Program-made: the position numbers and the translations under genes
Assembly: GCF_051014445.1 (NCBI RefSeq)
Contig: NC_135141.1
Location: 992,001 to 1,056,000 of the forward strand
Direction: 5' to 3'
DNA length: 64,000 nt
From: Colletes latitarsis
Taxonomy: Eukaryota; Arthropoda; Insecta; Hymenoptera; Colletidae
Part shown: piece after piece, positions 25,161 through 38,611 of the stretch
Numbering within the stretch: the stretch's first letter is position 1
Layout of the letters: each line of letters opens with the position of its first letter
The notes under the pieces: model-generated
What the model saw: only the letters and a program-made list of their open reading frames with translations
Told to the model about the DNA's origin: nothing
Databases searched by the model: none

Positions 25161-28100
25161 TTTATCCTCTAAAATATTGATCGAAACCAGGTTTTATTGA
25201 CTGCTACTGTGTGGTACCACATTACTACGTGATTCAAACCCGAAAAAACACAGGATCTGGCCAACAAGTATGCGAAGAAGGCATAATCATGAGCCAGATG
25301 CGGGCATAAGCCAGACCTAACCCAGACCTAACCGGTTTTATCCTCTAAAATATTCATCGAAACCAGCTTTAATTGACTGTTTCAATGTGGTACAACATTA
25401 CTACGTGTTTCAAACCCGATGAAACCCAGGATCTGGCCAACAAGTATGCAATGAAGGCAAGATCATGAGCCAGATGCGCGCATAACCCAGACCTAAACCA
25501 GACCCAACCGGTGTCATCCTGTAAAATATTGACCGAAACCAAGTTTAATGGACTGTTTCAGTGTGGTACCACATTACTACATGACTCAAACACGAAAAAA
25601 CCCAGGATCTGGCCAACAAGTATGCGAAGAAGGCAAAATCATGAGCCAGATGCGGGCATAACCCAGACCTAACCCAGACCTAACCGGTGTCATCCTCTAA
25701 AATATTGGTCGAAACCAGGTTTTATTGACTGTTACTGTGTGGTACCACATTACTACGTGATTCAAATCCGACAAAACCCAGGATCTGGCCAACAAGTATG
25801 CAAAGAAGGCAAAATCAAGAGCCAGATGTGGGCATAACCCAGACCTAACCCAGACCGAACCGGTTTTATCCTCTAAAATATTGATCGAAGCCAGGTTTAA
25901 TCGACTGTTTCAATGTGGGACAACATTACTACGTGATTCAAACCCGAAAAAACCCTGGATGTAGCCAACAAGTATGCGAATAAGGCAAAATCATGAGCCA
26001 GATGCGGGCATAAGCCAGACCTAACCAGTTTTATCCTCTAAAATATTGATCGAAACCAGCTTTAATTGACTGTTTCAGTGTGGTACCACATTACTACGTG
26101 ACTCAAACCCGAAAAAAACCGGGTTCTGGCCAACAAGTATGCGAAGAAGGCAAAATCAAGAGCCAGATGTGGGCATAACCCAGACCTAACCCAGACCTAA
26201 CCGGTCTTATCCTCTAAAATATTGATCGAAACCATGTTTAATCGACTGTTTCAATGTGGGACAACATTACTACGTGATTCAAACCCGAAAAAACCCAGGA
26301 TGTAGCCAACAAGTATGCGAAGAAGGCAAAATCATGAGCCAGATGCGGGCATAACCCAGACCTAACTCAGACCTAACCGGTTTTATCCTCTAAAATATTG
26401 ATCGAAACCATGTTTAATCGACTGTTTCAATGTGGGACAACATTGCTACGTGATTCAAACCCGAAAAAACCCAGGATCTGGCCAACAAATATACTATGAA
26501 GTCAAAATCATGAGCGAGATGCGGGCATAACCCAGACCTAACCCAAACCTAACCGATTTTATCCTCTAAAATATTGATCGAAACCAGGTTTAGTGGACTG
26601 TTTCAGTGTGGTACCACATTACTACGTAACACAAACACGAAAAAACCCAGGATATGGCCAACATGTATGCGAAGAAGGCAAAATCATGAGCCAGATGCGG
26701 GCATAACGCAGACCTAACCCAGACCTAACCGGTTTTATCCTCTAAAATGTGGATCGAAACCAGCTTTAATTGACTGTTTCAGTGTGGTACCACATTACTA
26801 CGTGACTCAATCCCGAAAAAAACCGGGTTCTGGCAAACAAATATGCGAAGAAGGCAAAATCATGAGCCAGATGTGGGCATAACCCAGACCTAACCCAGAC
26901 CTAACCGGTTTTATCCTCTAAAATATTGATCGAAACCATGTTTAATCGACTGTTTCAATGTGGGACAACATTACTACGTGATTCAAACCCGAAAAGACCC
27001 AGGATGTAGTCAACAAGTATGCGAAGAAGGCAAAATCATGAGCCAGATGCGGGCATAACCCAGACCTTACCCAGACCTAACCGGTGTCATCCTTTAAAAT
27101 ATTAATCGATACCAAGCTTAGTGGACTGTTTCAGTGTGGTACCACATGACTACGTAACTCAAACACGAAAAAACCCAGGATCTGGCCAACAAATATACTA
27201 AGAAGTCAAAATCATGAGCGAGATGCGGGTATAACCCAGACCTAACCCAAACCTAACCGGTGTTACCCTCTAAAATATTGATCGAAACTAGGTTTAATTG
27301 ACTGTTTCACTGTGGTACCGCATTACTACGTGATTCAAACCGGATGAAACCCAGGATCTCGCCAACAAGTATGCGAAGAAGGCAAAATCATGAGTCAGAT
27401 GCGGGCATAACCCGAACCTAACCCAGACCTAACCGGTTTTATCTTCTAAAATGTGGATCGAAACCAGCTTTAATTGACTGTTTCAGTGTGGTACCACATT
27501 ACTACGTGACTCAAACCCGAAAAAACCCAGGTTCTGGCCAACATATATGCGAAGAAGGCAAAATCATGAGCCAGATGTGGGCATAAGCCAGACCTAACCC
27601 AGACCTAACCGAATTTATCCTCTAAAATATTGATCGAAACCAGGTTTTATTGACTGCTACTGTGTGGTACCACATTACTACGTGATTCAAACCCGAAAAA
27701 ACACAGGATCTGGCCAACAAGTATGCGAAGAAGGCATAATCATGAGCCAGATGCGGGCCTAAGCCAGACCTAACCCAGACCTAACCGGTTTTATCCTCTA
27801 AAATATTCATCGAAACCAGCTTTAATTGACTGTTTCAGTGTGGTACCACATTACTACGTGACTCAAACCCGAAAAAAACCGGGTTCTGGCCAACAAGTAT
27901 GCGAAGAAGGCAAAATCAAGAGCCAGATGTGGGCATAACCCAGACCTAACCCAGACCTAACCGGTCTTATCCTCTAAAATATTGATCGAAACCATGTTTA
28001 ATCGACTGTTTCAATGTGGGACAACATTATTACGTGATTCAAACCCGAAAAAACCCAGGATGTAGCCAACAAGTATGCGAAGAAGGCAAAATCATGAGCC

Positions 28101-28620
28101 AGATGCGGGCATAACCCAGACCTAACTCAGACCTAACCGGTTTTATCCTCTAAAATATTGATCGAAACCATGTTTAATCGACTGTTTCAATGTGGGACAA
28201 CATTGCTACGTGATTCAAACCCGAAAAAACCCAGGATCTGGCCAACAAATATACTATGAAGTCAAAATCATGAGCGAGATGCGGGCATAACCCAGACCTA
28301 ACCCAAACCTAACCGATTTTATCCTCTAAAATATTGATCGAAACCAGGTTTAGTGGACTGTTTCAGTGTGGTACCACATTACTACGTAACACAAACACGA
28401 AAAAACCCAGGATATGGCCAACATGTATGCGAAGAAGGCAAAATCATGAGCCAGATGCGGGCATAACGCAGACCTAACCCAGACCTAACCGGTTTTATGC
28501 TCTAAAATGTGGATCGAAACCAGCTTTAATTGACTGTTTCAGTGTGGTACCACATTACTACGTGACTCAATCCCGAAAAAAACCGGGTTCTGGCAAACAA
28601 ATATGCGAAGAAGGCAAAAT
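25161..28620. repeat. Second 4.4-4.6-kb super-unit (mostly type B)
   Basis: 25,531 to about 27,832 matches 20,977 to about 23,278 at an offset of 4,554 bp (26 x 176 - 22). After about 27,833 the offset drops to 4,389, a loss of 165 bp: one short monomer is deleted and two monomers are fused as AATATTCATCG upstream with TTTCAGTGTGG downstream. The short monomer near 26,013 remains. The CCAACATATATGCG variant near 27,538 is private. Confidence 0.83.
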
Positions 28621-31013
28621 CATGAGCCAGATGTGGGCATAACCCAGACCTAACCCAGACCTAACCGGTTTTATCCTCTAAAATATTGATCGAAACCATG
28701 TTTAATCGACTGTTTCAATGTGGGACAACATTACTACGTGATTCAAACCCGAAAAAACCCAGGATGTAGTCAACAAGTATGCGAAGAAGGCAAAATCATG
28801 AGCCAGATGCGGGCATAACCCAGACCTTACCCAGACCTAACCGGTGTCATCCTTTAAAATATTAATCGATACCAAGCTTAGTGGACTGTTTCAGTGTGGT
28901 ACCACATGACTACGTAACTCAAACACGAAAAAACCCAGGATCTGGCCAACAAATATACTAAGAAGTCAAAATCATGAGCGAGATGCGGGTATAAACCAGA
29001 CCTAACCCAAACCTAACCGGTCTTATCCTCTAAAATATTGATCGAAACCATGTTTAATCGACTGTTTCAATGTGGGACAACATTACTACGTGATTCAAAG
29101 CCGAAAAAACCCAGGATGTAGCCAACATGTATGCGAAGAAGGCAAAATCATGAGCCAGATGCGGGCATAACCCAGACCTAACTCAGACCTAACCGGTTTT
29201 ATCCTCTAAAATATTGATCGAAACCATGTTTAATCGACTGTTTCAATGTGGGACAACATTGCTACGTGATTCAAACCCGAAAAAACCCAGGATCTGGCCA
29301 ACATGTATGCGAAGAAGGCAAAATCATGAGCCAGATGTGGGCATAACCCAGACCTAACCCAGACCTAACCGGTCTTATCCTCTAAAATATTGATCGAAAC
29401 CATGTTTAATCGACTGTTTCAATGTGGGACAACATTACTACGTGATTCAAACCCGAAAAAACCCAGGATGTAGCCAACAAGTATGCGAAGAAGGCAAAAT
29501 CATGAGCCAGATGCGGGCATAACGCAGACCTAACCCAGACCTAACCGGTTTTATCTTCTAAAATGTGGATCGAAACCAGCTTTAATTGACTGTTTCAGTG
29601 TGGTACCACATTACTACGTGACTCAAACCCGAAAAAACCCAGGTTCTGGCCAACATGTATGCGAAGAAGGCAAAATCATGAGCCAGATGTGGGCATAAGC
29701 CAGACCTAACCCAGACCTAACCGAATTTATCCTCTAAAATATTGATCGAAACCAGGTTTTATTGACTGCTACTGTGTGGTACCACATTACTACGTGATTC
29801 AAACCCGAAAAAACACAGGATCTGGCCAACAAGTATGCGAAGAAGGCATAATCATGAGCCAGATGCGGGCATAAGCCAGACCTAACCCAGACCTAACCGG
29901 TTTTATCCTCTAAAATATTCATCGAAACCAGCTTTAATTGACTGTTTCAATGTGGTACAACATTACTACGTGTTTCAAACCCGATGAAACCCAGGATCTG
30001 GCCAACAAGTATGCAATGAAGGCAAGATCATGAGCCAGATGCGCGCATAACCCAGACCTAAACCAGACCCAACCGGTGTCATCCTGTAAAATATTGACCG
30101 AAACCAAGTTTAATGGACTGTTTCAGTGTGGTACCACATTACTACGTGATTCAAACCCGAAAAAACCCTGGATGTAGCCAACAAGTATGCGAATAAGGCA
30201 AAATCATGAGCCAGATGCGGGCATAAGCCAGACCTAACCAGTTTTATCCTCTAAAATATTGATCGAAACCAGCTTTAATTGACTGTTTCAGTGTGGTACC
30301 ACATTACTACGTGACTCAAACCCGAAAAAAACCGGGTTCTGGCCAACAAGTATGCGAAGAAGGCAAAATCAAGAGCCAGATGTGGGCATAACCCAGACCT
30401 AACCCAGACCTAACCGGTCTTATCCTCTAAAATATTGATCGAAACCATGTTTAATCGACTGTTTCAATGTGGGACAACATTACTACGTGATTCAAACCCG
30501 AAAAAACCCAGGATGTAGCCAACAAGTATGCGAAGAAGGCAAAATCATGAGCCAGATGCGGGCATAACCCAGACCTAACTCAGACCTAACCGGTTTTATC
30601 CTCTAAAATATTGATCGAAACCATGTTTAATCGACTGTTTCAATGTGGGACAACATTGCTACGTGATTCAAACCCGAAAAAACCCAGGATCTGGCCAACA
30701 AATATACTATGAAGTCAAAATCATGAGCGAGATGCGGGCATAACCCAGACCTAACCCAAACCTAACCGATTTTATCCTCTAAAATATTGATCGAAACCAG
30801 GTTTAGTGGACTGTTTCAGTGTGGTACCACATTACTACGTAGCACAAACACGAAAAAACCCAGGATATGGCCAACATGTATGCGAAGAAGGCAAAATCAT
30901 GAGCCAGATGCGGGCATAACGCAGACCTAACCCAGACCTAACCGGTTTTATCCTCTAAAATGTGGATCGAAACCAGCTTTAATTGACTGTTTCAGTGTGG
31001 TACCACATTACTA
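28621..31013. repeat. 2,393-bp block, copy 1
   Basis: This matches 31,250-33,642 at an offset of 2,629 bp (15 x 176 - 11): the GGGTATAAACC/GGGTATAACC site is at 28,988 and 31,617, CCCTGGATGTAGCC at 30,166 and 32,795, and GACCGAAACC at 30,096 and 32,725. It contains the B-to-A switch near 29,006 and one short monomer near 30,229. GTAGCACAAAC near 30,839 is private to this copy. Confidence 0.87.
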
Positions 31014-31249
31014 CGTGATTCAAACCCGAAAAAACCCAGGATGTAGCCAACAAGTATGCGAAGAATGCAAAATCATGAGCCAGATGCGGGCATAACCCAG
31101 ACCTAACTCAGACCTAACCGGTTTTATCCTCTAAAATATTGATCGAAACCATGTTTAATCGACTGTTTCAATGTGGGACAACATTGCTACGTGATTCAAA
31201 CCCGAAAAAACCCAGGATCTGGCCAACAAATATACTATGAAGTCAAAAT
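31014..31249. repeat. Chimeric junction monomers between the 2.4-kb copies
   Basis: At about 31,014 a monomer starting with the TGTGGTACCACATT class continues as GTGATTCAAACCCG and GTAGCC, where the parallel place at 33,643 reads GTGACTCAATCCCG and CCGGGTTCTGG. Near 31,240 CAACAAATATACTATGAAG is followed by GAGCCAGATGTGGG, although elsewhere that variant is followed by GAGCGAGATGCGGG. Both are recombinant monomers. GAAGAATGCAAAATC near 31,060 is a private change. Confidence 0.8.
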
Positions 31250-33642
31250 CATGAGCCAGATGTGGGCATAACCCAGACCTAACCCAGACCTAACCGGTTT
31301 TATCCTCTAAAATATTGATCGAAACCATGTTTAATCGACTGTTTCAATGTGGGACAACATTACTACGTGATTCAAACCCGAAAAAACCCAGGATGTAGTC
31401 AACAAGTATGCGAAGAAGGCAAAATCATGAGCCAGATGCGGGCATAACCCAGACCTTACCCAGACCTAACCGGTGTCATCCTTTAAAATATTAATCGATA
31501 CCAAGCTTAGTGGACTGTTTCAGTGTGGTACCACATGACTACGTAACTCAAACACGAAAAAACCCAGGATCTGGCCAACAAATATACTAAGAAGTCAAAA
31601 TCATGAGCGAGATGCGGGTATAACCCAGACCTAACCCAAACCTAACCGGTCTTATCCTCTAAAATATTGATCGAAACCATGTTTAATCGACTGTTTCAAT
31701 GTGGGACAACATTACTACGTGATTCAAAGCCGAAAAAACCCAGGATGTAGCCAACATGTATGCGAAGCAGGCAAAATCATGAGCCAGATGCGGGCATAAC
31801 CCAGACCTAACTCAGACCTAACCGGTTTTATCCTCTAAAATATTGATCGAAACCATGTTTAATCGACTGTTTCAATGTGGGACAACATTGCTACGTGATT
31901 GAAACCCGAAAAAACCCAGGATCTGGCCAACATGTATGCGAAGAAGGCAAAATCATGAGCCAGATGTGGGCATAACCCAGACCTAACCCAGACCTAACCG
32001 GTCTTATCCTCTAAAATATTGATCGAAACCATGTTTAATCGACTGTTTCAATGTGGGACAACATTACTACGTGATTCAAACCCGAAAAAACCCAGGATGT
32101 AGCCAACAAGTATGCGAAGAAGGCAAAATCATGAGCCAGATGCGGGCATAACGCAGACCTAACCCAGACCTAACCGGTTTTATCTTCTAAAATGTGGATC
32201 GAAACCAGCTTTAATTGACTGTTTCAGTGTGGTACCACATTACTACGTGACTCAAACCCGAAAAAACCCAGGTTCTGGCCAACATGTATGCGAAGAAGGC
32301 AAAATCATGAGCCAGATGTGGGCATAAGCCAGACCTAACCCAGACCTAACCGAATTTATCCTCTAAAATATTGATCGAAACCAGGTTTTATTGACTGCTA
32401 CTGTGTGGTACCACATTACTACGTGATTCAAACCCGAAAAAACACAGGATCTGGCCAACAAGTATGCGAAGAAGGCATAATCATGAGCCAGATGCGGGCA
32501 TAAGCCAGACCTAACCCAGACCTAACCGGTTTTATCCTCTAAAATATTCATCGAAACCAGCTTTAATTGACTGTTTCAATGTGGTACAACATTACTACGT
32601 GTTTCAAACCCGATGAAACCCAGGATCTGGCCAACAAGTATGCAATGAAGGCAAGATCATGAGCCAGATGCGCGCATAACCCAGACCTAAACCAGACCCA
32701 ACCGGTGTCATCCTGTAAAATATTGACCGAAACCAAGTTTAATGGACTGTTTCAGTGTGGTACCACATTACTACGTGATTCAAACCCGAAAAAACCCTGG
32801 ATGTAGCCAACAAGTATGCGAATAAGGCAAAATCATGAGCCAGATGCGGGCATAAGCCAGACCTAACCAGTTTTATCCTCTAAAATATTGATCGAAACCA
32901 GCTTTAATTGACTGTTTCAGTGTGGTACCACATTACTACGTGACTCAAACCCGAAAAAAACCGGGTTCTGGCCAACAAGTATGCGAAGAAGGCAAAATCA
33001 AGAGCCAGATGTGGGCATAACCCAGACCTAACCCAGACCTAACCGGTCTTATCCTCTAAAATATTGATCGAAACCATGTTTAATCGTCTGTTTCAATGTG
33101 GGACAACATTACTACGTGATTCAAACCCGAAAAAACCCAGGATGTAGCCAACAAGTATGCGAAGAAGGCAAAATCATGAGCCAGATGCGGGCATAACCCA
33201 GACCTAACTCAGACCTAACCGGTTTTATCCTCTAAAATATTGATCGAAACCATGTTTAATCGACTGTTTCAATGTGGGACAACATTGCTACGTGATTCAA
33301 ACCCGAAAAAACCCAGGATCTGGCCAACAAATATACTATGAAGTCAAAATCATGAGCGAGATGCGGGCATAACCCAGACCTAACCCAAACCTAACCGATT
33401 TTATCCTCTAAAATATTGATCGAAACCAGGTTTAGTGGACTGTTTCAGTGTGGTACCACATTACTTCGTAACACAAACACGAAAAAACCCAGGATATGGC
33501 CAACATGTATGCGAAGAAGGCAAAATCATGAGCCAGATGCGGGCATAACGCAGACCTAACCCAGACCTAACCGGTTTTATCCTCTAAAATGTGGATCGAA
33601 ACCAGCTTTAATTGACTGTTTCAGTGTGGTACCACATTACTA
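31250..33642. repeat. 2,393-bp block, copy 2
   Basis: Second copy of the block at 28,621. Private changes are GCGAAGCAGGC near 31,762, GTGATTGAAACCC near 31,896, TAATCGTCTG near 33,081 and TTACTTCGTAAC near 33,461. Its right part, from 32,836, is also the beginning of the four tandem type B units. Confidence 0.85.
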
Positions 33643-34760
33643 CGTGACTCAATCCCGAAAAAAACCGGGTTCTGGCAAACAAATATGCGAAGAAGGCAAA
33701 ATCATGAGCCAGATGTGGGCATAACCCAGACCTAACCCAGACCTAACCGGTTTTATCCTCTAAAATATTGATCGAAACCATGTTTAATCGACTGTTTCAA
33801 TGTGGGACAACATTACTACGTGATTCAAACCCGAAAAGACCCAGGATGTAGTCAACAAGTATGCGAAGAAGGCAAAATCATGAGCCAGATGCGGGCATAA
33901 CCCAGACCTTACCCAGACCTAACCGGTGTCATCCTTTAAAATATTAATCGATACCAAGCTTAGTGGACTGTTTCAGTGTGGTACCACATGACTACGTAAC
34001 TCAAACACGAAAAAACCCAGGATCTGGCCAACAAATATACTAAGAAGTCAAAATCATGAGCGAGATGCGGGTATAACCCAGACCTAACCCAAACCTAACC
34101 GGTGTTACCCTCTAAAATATTGATCGAAACTAGGTTTAATTGACTGTTTCACTGTGGTACCGCATTACTACGTGATTCAAACCGGATGAAACCCAGGATC
34201 TCGCCAACAAGTATGCGAAGAAGGCAAAATCATGAGTCAGATGCGGGCATAACCCGAACCTAACCCAGACCTAACCGGTTTTATCTTCTAAAATGTGGAT
34301 CGAAACCAGCTTTAATTGACTGTTTCAGTGTGGTACCACATTACTACGTGACTCAAACCCGAAAAAACCCAGGTTCTGGCCAACATGTATGCGAAGAAGG
34401 CAAAATCATGAGCCAGATGTGGGCATAAGCCAGACCTAACCCAGACCTAACCGAATTTATCCTCTAAAATATTGATCGAAACCAGGTTTTATTGACTGCT
34501 ACTGTGTGGTACCACATTACTACGTGATTCAAACCCGAAAAAACACAGGATCTGGCCAACAAGTATGCGAAGAAGGCATAATCATGAGCCAGATGCGGGC
34601 CTAAGCCAGACCTAACCCAGACCTAACCGGTTTTATCCTCTAAAATATTCATCGAAACCAGCTTTAATTGACTGTTTCAATGTGGTACAACATTACTACG
34701 TGTTTCAAACCCGATGAAACCCAGGATCTGGCCAACAAGTATGCAATGAAGGCAAGATCT
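32836..34760. repeat. Type B HOR, tandem copy 1 (1,925 bp)
   Basis: First of four tandem copies. The boundary lies at the A/T difference at 32,835/34,760 (ATCATGAG against ATCTTGAG). It has 11 monomers with one short, near 32,857. The HindIII variant ATACCAAGCTTAGTGG is at about 33,951 and recurs in the next copies near 35,876, 37,801 and 39,727. GTTTTATCCTCTAAAATGTGG here is GTTTTATGCTC in copies 2-4, so copies 2-4 are closer to each other at that site. Confidence 0.93.
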
Positions 34761-36685
34761 TGAGCCAGATGCGGGCATAAGCCAGACCTAACCAGTTTTA
34801 TCCTCTAAAATATTGATCGAAACCAGCTTTAATTGACTGTTTCAGTGTGGTACCACATTACTACGTGACTCAAACCCGAAAAAAACCGGGTTCTGGCCAA
34901 CAAGTATGCGAAGAAGGCAAAATCAAGAGCCAGATGTGGGCATAACCCAGACCTAACCCAGACCTAACCGGTCTTATCCTCTAAAATATTGATCGAAACC
35001 ATGTTTAATCGACTGTTTCAATGTGGGACAACATTATTACGTGATTCAAACCCGAAAAAACCCAGGATGTAGCCAACAAGTATGCGAAGAAGGCAAAATC
35101 ATGAGCCAGATGCGGGCATAACCCAGACCTAACTCAGACCTAACCGGTTTTATCCTCTAAAATATTGATCGAAACCATGTTTAATCGACTGTTTCAATGT
35201 GGGACAACATTGCTACGTGATTCAAACCCGAAAAAACCCAGGATCTGGCCAACAAATATACTATGAAGTCAAAATCATGAGCGAGATGCGGGCATAACCC
35301 AGACCTAACCCAAACCTAACCGATTTTATCCTCTAAAATATTGATCGAAACCAGGTTTAGTGGACTGTTTCAGTGTGGTACCACATTACTACGTAACACA
35401 AACACGAAAAAACCCAGGATATGGCCAACATGTATGCGAAGAAGGCAAAATCATGAGCCAGATGCGGGCATAACGCAGACCTAACCCAGACCTAACCGGT
35501 TTTATGCTCTAAAATGTGGATCGAAACCAGCTTTAATTGACTGTTTCAGTGTGGTACCACATTACTACGTGACTCAATCCCGAAAAAAACCGGGTTCTGG
35601 CAAACAAATATGCGAAGAAGGCAAAATCATGAGCCAGATGTGGGCATAACCCAGACCTAACCCAGACCTAACCGGTTTTATCCTCTAAAATATTGATCGA
35701 AACCATGTTTAATCGACTGTTTCAATGTGGGACAACATTACTACGTGATTCAAACCCGAAAAGACCCAGGATGTAGTCAACAAGTATGCGAAGAAGGCAA
35801 AATCATGAGCCAGATGCGGGCATAACCCAGACCTTACCCAGACCTAACCGGTGTCATCCTTTAAAATATTAATCGATACCAAGCTTAGTGGACTGTTTCA
35901 GTGTGGTACCACATGACTACGTAACTCAAACACGAAAAAACCCAGGATCTGGCCAACAAATATACTAAGAAGTCAAAATCATGAGCGAGATGCGGGTATA
36001 ACCCAGACCTAACCCAAACCTAACCGGTGTTACCCTCTAAAATATTGATCGAAACTAGGTTTAATTGACTGTTTCACTGTGGTACCGCATTACTACGTGA
36101 TTCAAACCGGATGAAACCCAGGATCTCGCCAACAAGTATGCGAAGAAGGCAAAATCATGAGTCAGATGCGGGCATAACCCGAACCTAACCCAGACCTAAC
36201 CGGTTTTATCTTCTAAAATGTGGATCGAAACCAGCTTTAATTGACTGTTTCAGTGTGGTACCACATTACTACGTGACTCAAACCCGAAAAAACTCAGGTT
36301 CTGGCCAACATGTATGCGAAGAAGGCAAAATCATGAGCCAGATGTGGGCATAAGCCAGACCTAACCCAGACCTAACCGAATTTATCCTCTAAAATATTGA
36401 TCGAAACCAGGTTTTATTGACTGCTACTGTGTGGTACCACATTACTACGTGATTCAAACCCGAAAAAACACAGGATCTGGCCAACAAGTATGCGAAGAAG
36501 GCATAATCATGAGCCAGATGCGGGCCTAAGCCAGACCTAACCCAGACCTAACCGGTTTTATCCTCTAAAATATTCATCGAAACCAGCTTTAATTGACTGT
36601 TTCAATGTGGTACAACATTACTACGTGTTTCAAACCCGATGAAACCCAGGATCTGGCCAACAAGTATGCAATGAAGGCAAGATCT
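34761..36685. repeat. Type B HOR, tandem copy 2
   Basis: This shares ATCTTGAG at its end with copies 1 and 3, AAAAACTCAGG near 36,289 with copy 3, and GAAAAGACCCAGG with copies 1 and 3. Short monomer near 34,781. Very few other differences are visible. Confidence 0.93.
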
Positions 36686-38611
36686 TGAGCCAGATGCGGG
36701 CATAAGCCAGACCTAACCAGTTTTATCCTCTAAAATATTGATCGAAACCAGCTTTAATTGACTGTTTCAGTGTGGTACCACATTACTACGTGACTCAAAC
36801 CCGAAAAAAACCGGGTTCTGGCCAACAAGTATGCGAAGAAGGCAAAATCAAGAGCCAGATGTGGGCATAACCCAGACCTAACCCAGACCTAACCGGTCTT
36901 ATCCTCTAAAATATTGATCGAAACCATGTTTAATCGACTGTTTCAATGTGGGACAACATTATTACGTGATTCAAACCCGAAAAAACCCAGGATGTAGCCA
37001 ACAAGTATGCGAAGAAGGCAAAATCATGAGCCAGATGCGGGCATAACCCAGACCTAACTCAGACCTAACCGGTTTTATCCTCTAAAATATTGATCGAAAC
37101 CATGTTTAATCGACTGTTTCAATGTGGGACAACATTGCTACGTGATTCAAACCCGAAAAAACCCAGGATCTGGCCAACAAATATACTATGAAGTCAAAAT
37201 CATGAGCGAGATGCGGGCATAACCCAGACCTAACCCAAACCTAACCGATTTTATCCTCTAAAATATTGATCGAAACCAGGTTTAGTGGACTGTTTCAGTG
37301 TGGTACCACATTACTACGTAACACAAACACGAAAAAACCCAGGATATGGCCAACATGTATGCGAAGAAGGCAAAATCATGAGCCAGATGCGGGCATAACG
37401 CAGACCTAACCCAGACCTAACCGGTTTTATGCTCTAAAATGTGGATCGAAACCAGCTTTAATTGACTGTTTCAGTGTGGTACCACATTACTACGTGACTC
37501 AATCCCGAAAAAAACCGGGTTCTGGCAAACAAATATGCGAAGAAGGCAAAATCATGAGCCAGATGTGGGCATAACCCAGACCTAACCCAGACCTAACCGG
37601 TTTTATCCTCTAAAATATTGATCGAAACCATGTTTAATCGACTGTTTCAATGTGGGACAACATTACTACGTGATTCAAACCCGAAAAGACCCAGGATGTA
37701 GTCAACAAGTATGCGAAGAAGGCAAAATCATGAGCCAGATGCGGGCATAACCCAGACCTTACCCAGACCTAACCGGTGTCATCCTTTAAAATATTAATCG
37801 ATACCAAGCTTAGTGGACTGTTTCAGTGTGGTACCACATGACTACGTAACTCAAACACGAAAAAACCCAGGATCTGGCCAACAAATATACTAAGAAGTCA
37901 AAATCATGAGCGAGATGCGGGTATAACCCAGACCTAACCCAAACCTAACCGGTGTTACCCTCTAAAATATTGATCGAAACTAGGTTTAATTGACTGTTTC
38001 ACTGTGGTACCGCATTACTACGTGATTCAAACCGGATGAAACCCAGGATCTCGCCAACAAGTATGCGAAGAAGGCAAAATCATGAGTCAGATGCGGGCAT
38101 AACCCGAACCTAACCCAGACCTAACCGGTTTTATCTTCTAAAATGTGGATCGAAACCAGCTTTAATTGACTGTTTCAGTGTGGTACCACATTACTACGTG
38201 ACTCAAACCCGAAAAAACTCAGGTTCTGGCCAACATGTATGCGAAGAAGGCAAAATCATGAGCCAGATGTGGGCATAAGCCAGACCTAACCCAGACCTAA
38301 CCGAATTTATCCTCTAAAATATTGATCGAAACCAGGTTTTATTGACTGCTACTGTGTGGTACCACATTACTACGTGATTCAAACCCGAAAAAACACAGGA
38401 TCTGGCCAACAAGTATGCGAAGAAGGCATAATCATGAGCCAGATGCGGGCCTAAGCCAGACCTAACCCAGACCTAACCGGTTTTATCCTCTAAAATATTC
38501 ATCGAAACCAGCTTTAATTGACTGTTTCAATGTGGTACAACATTACTACGTGGTTTCAAACCCGATGAAACCCAGGATCTGGCCAACAAGTATGCAATGA
38601 AGGCAAGATCT
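36686..38611. repeat. Type B HOR, tandem copy 3 (1,926 bp)
   Basis: One base longer than its siblings, owing to an extra G in ACGTGGTTTCAAACCC near 38,549. It otherwise shares AAAAACTCAGG (about 38,214) and GAAAAGACCC with copy 2. The extra base is absent from copy 4, so it arose after copies 3 and 4 separated or was lost by conversion. Short monomer near 36,706. Confidence 0.93.

Noticed and set aside
38540..38560. Frameshift or functional site at the extra G
   Set aside because: It is a one-base insertion in non-coding satellite in only one of four copies; it is useful as a marker but has no visible function and could be a sequencing error.
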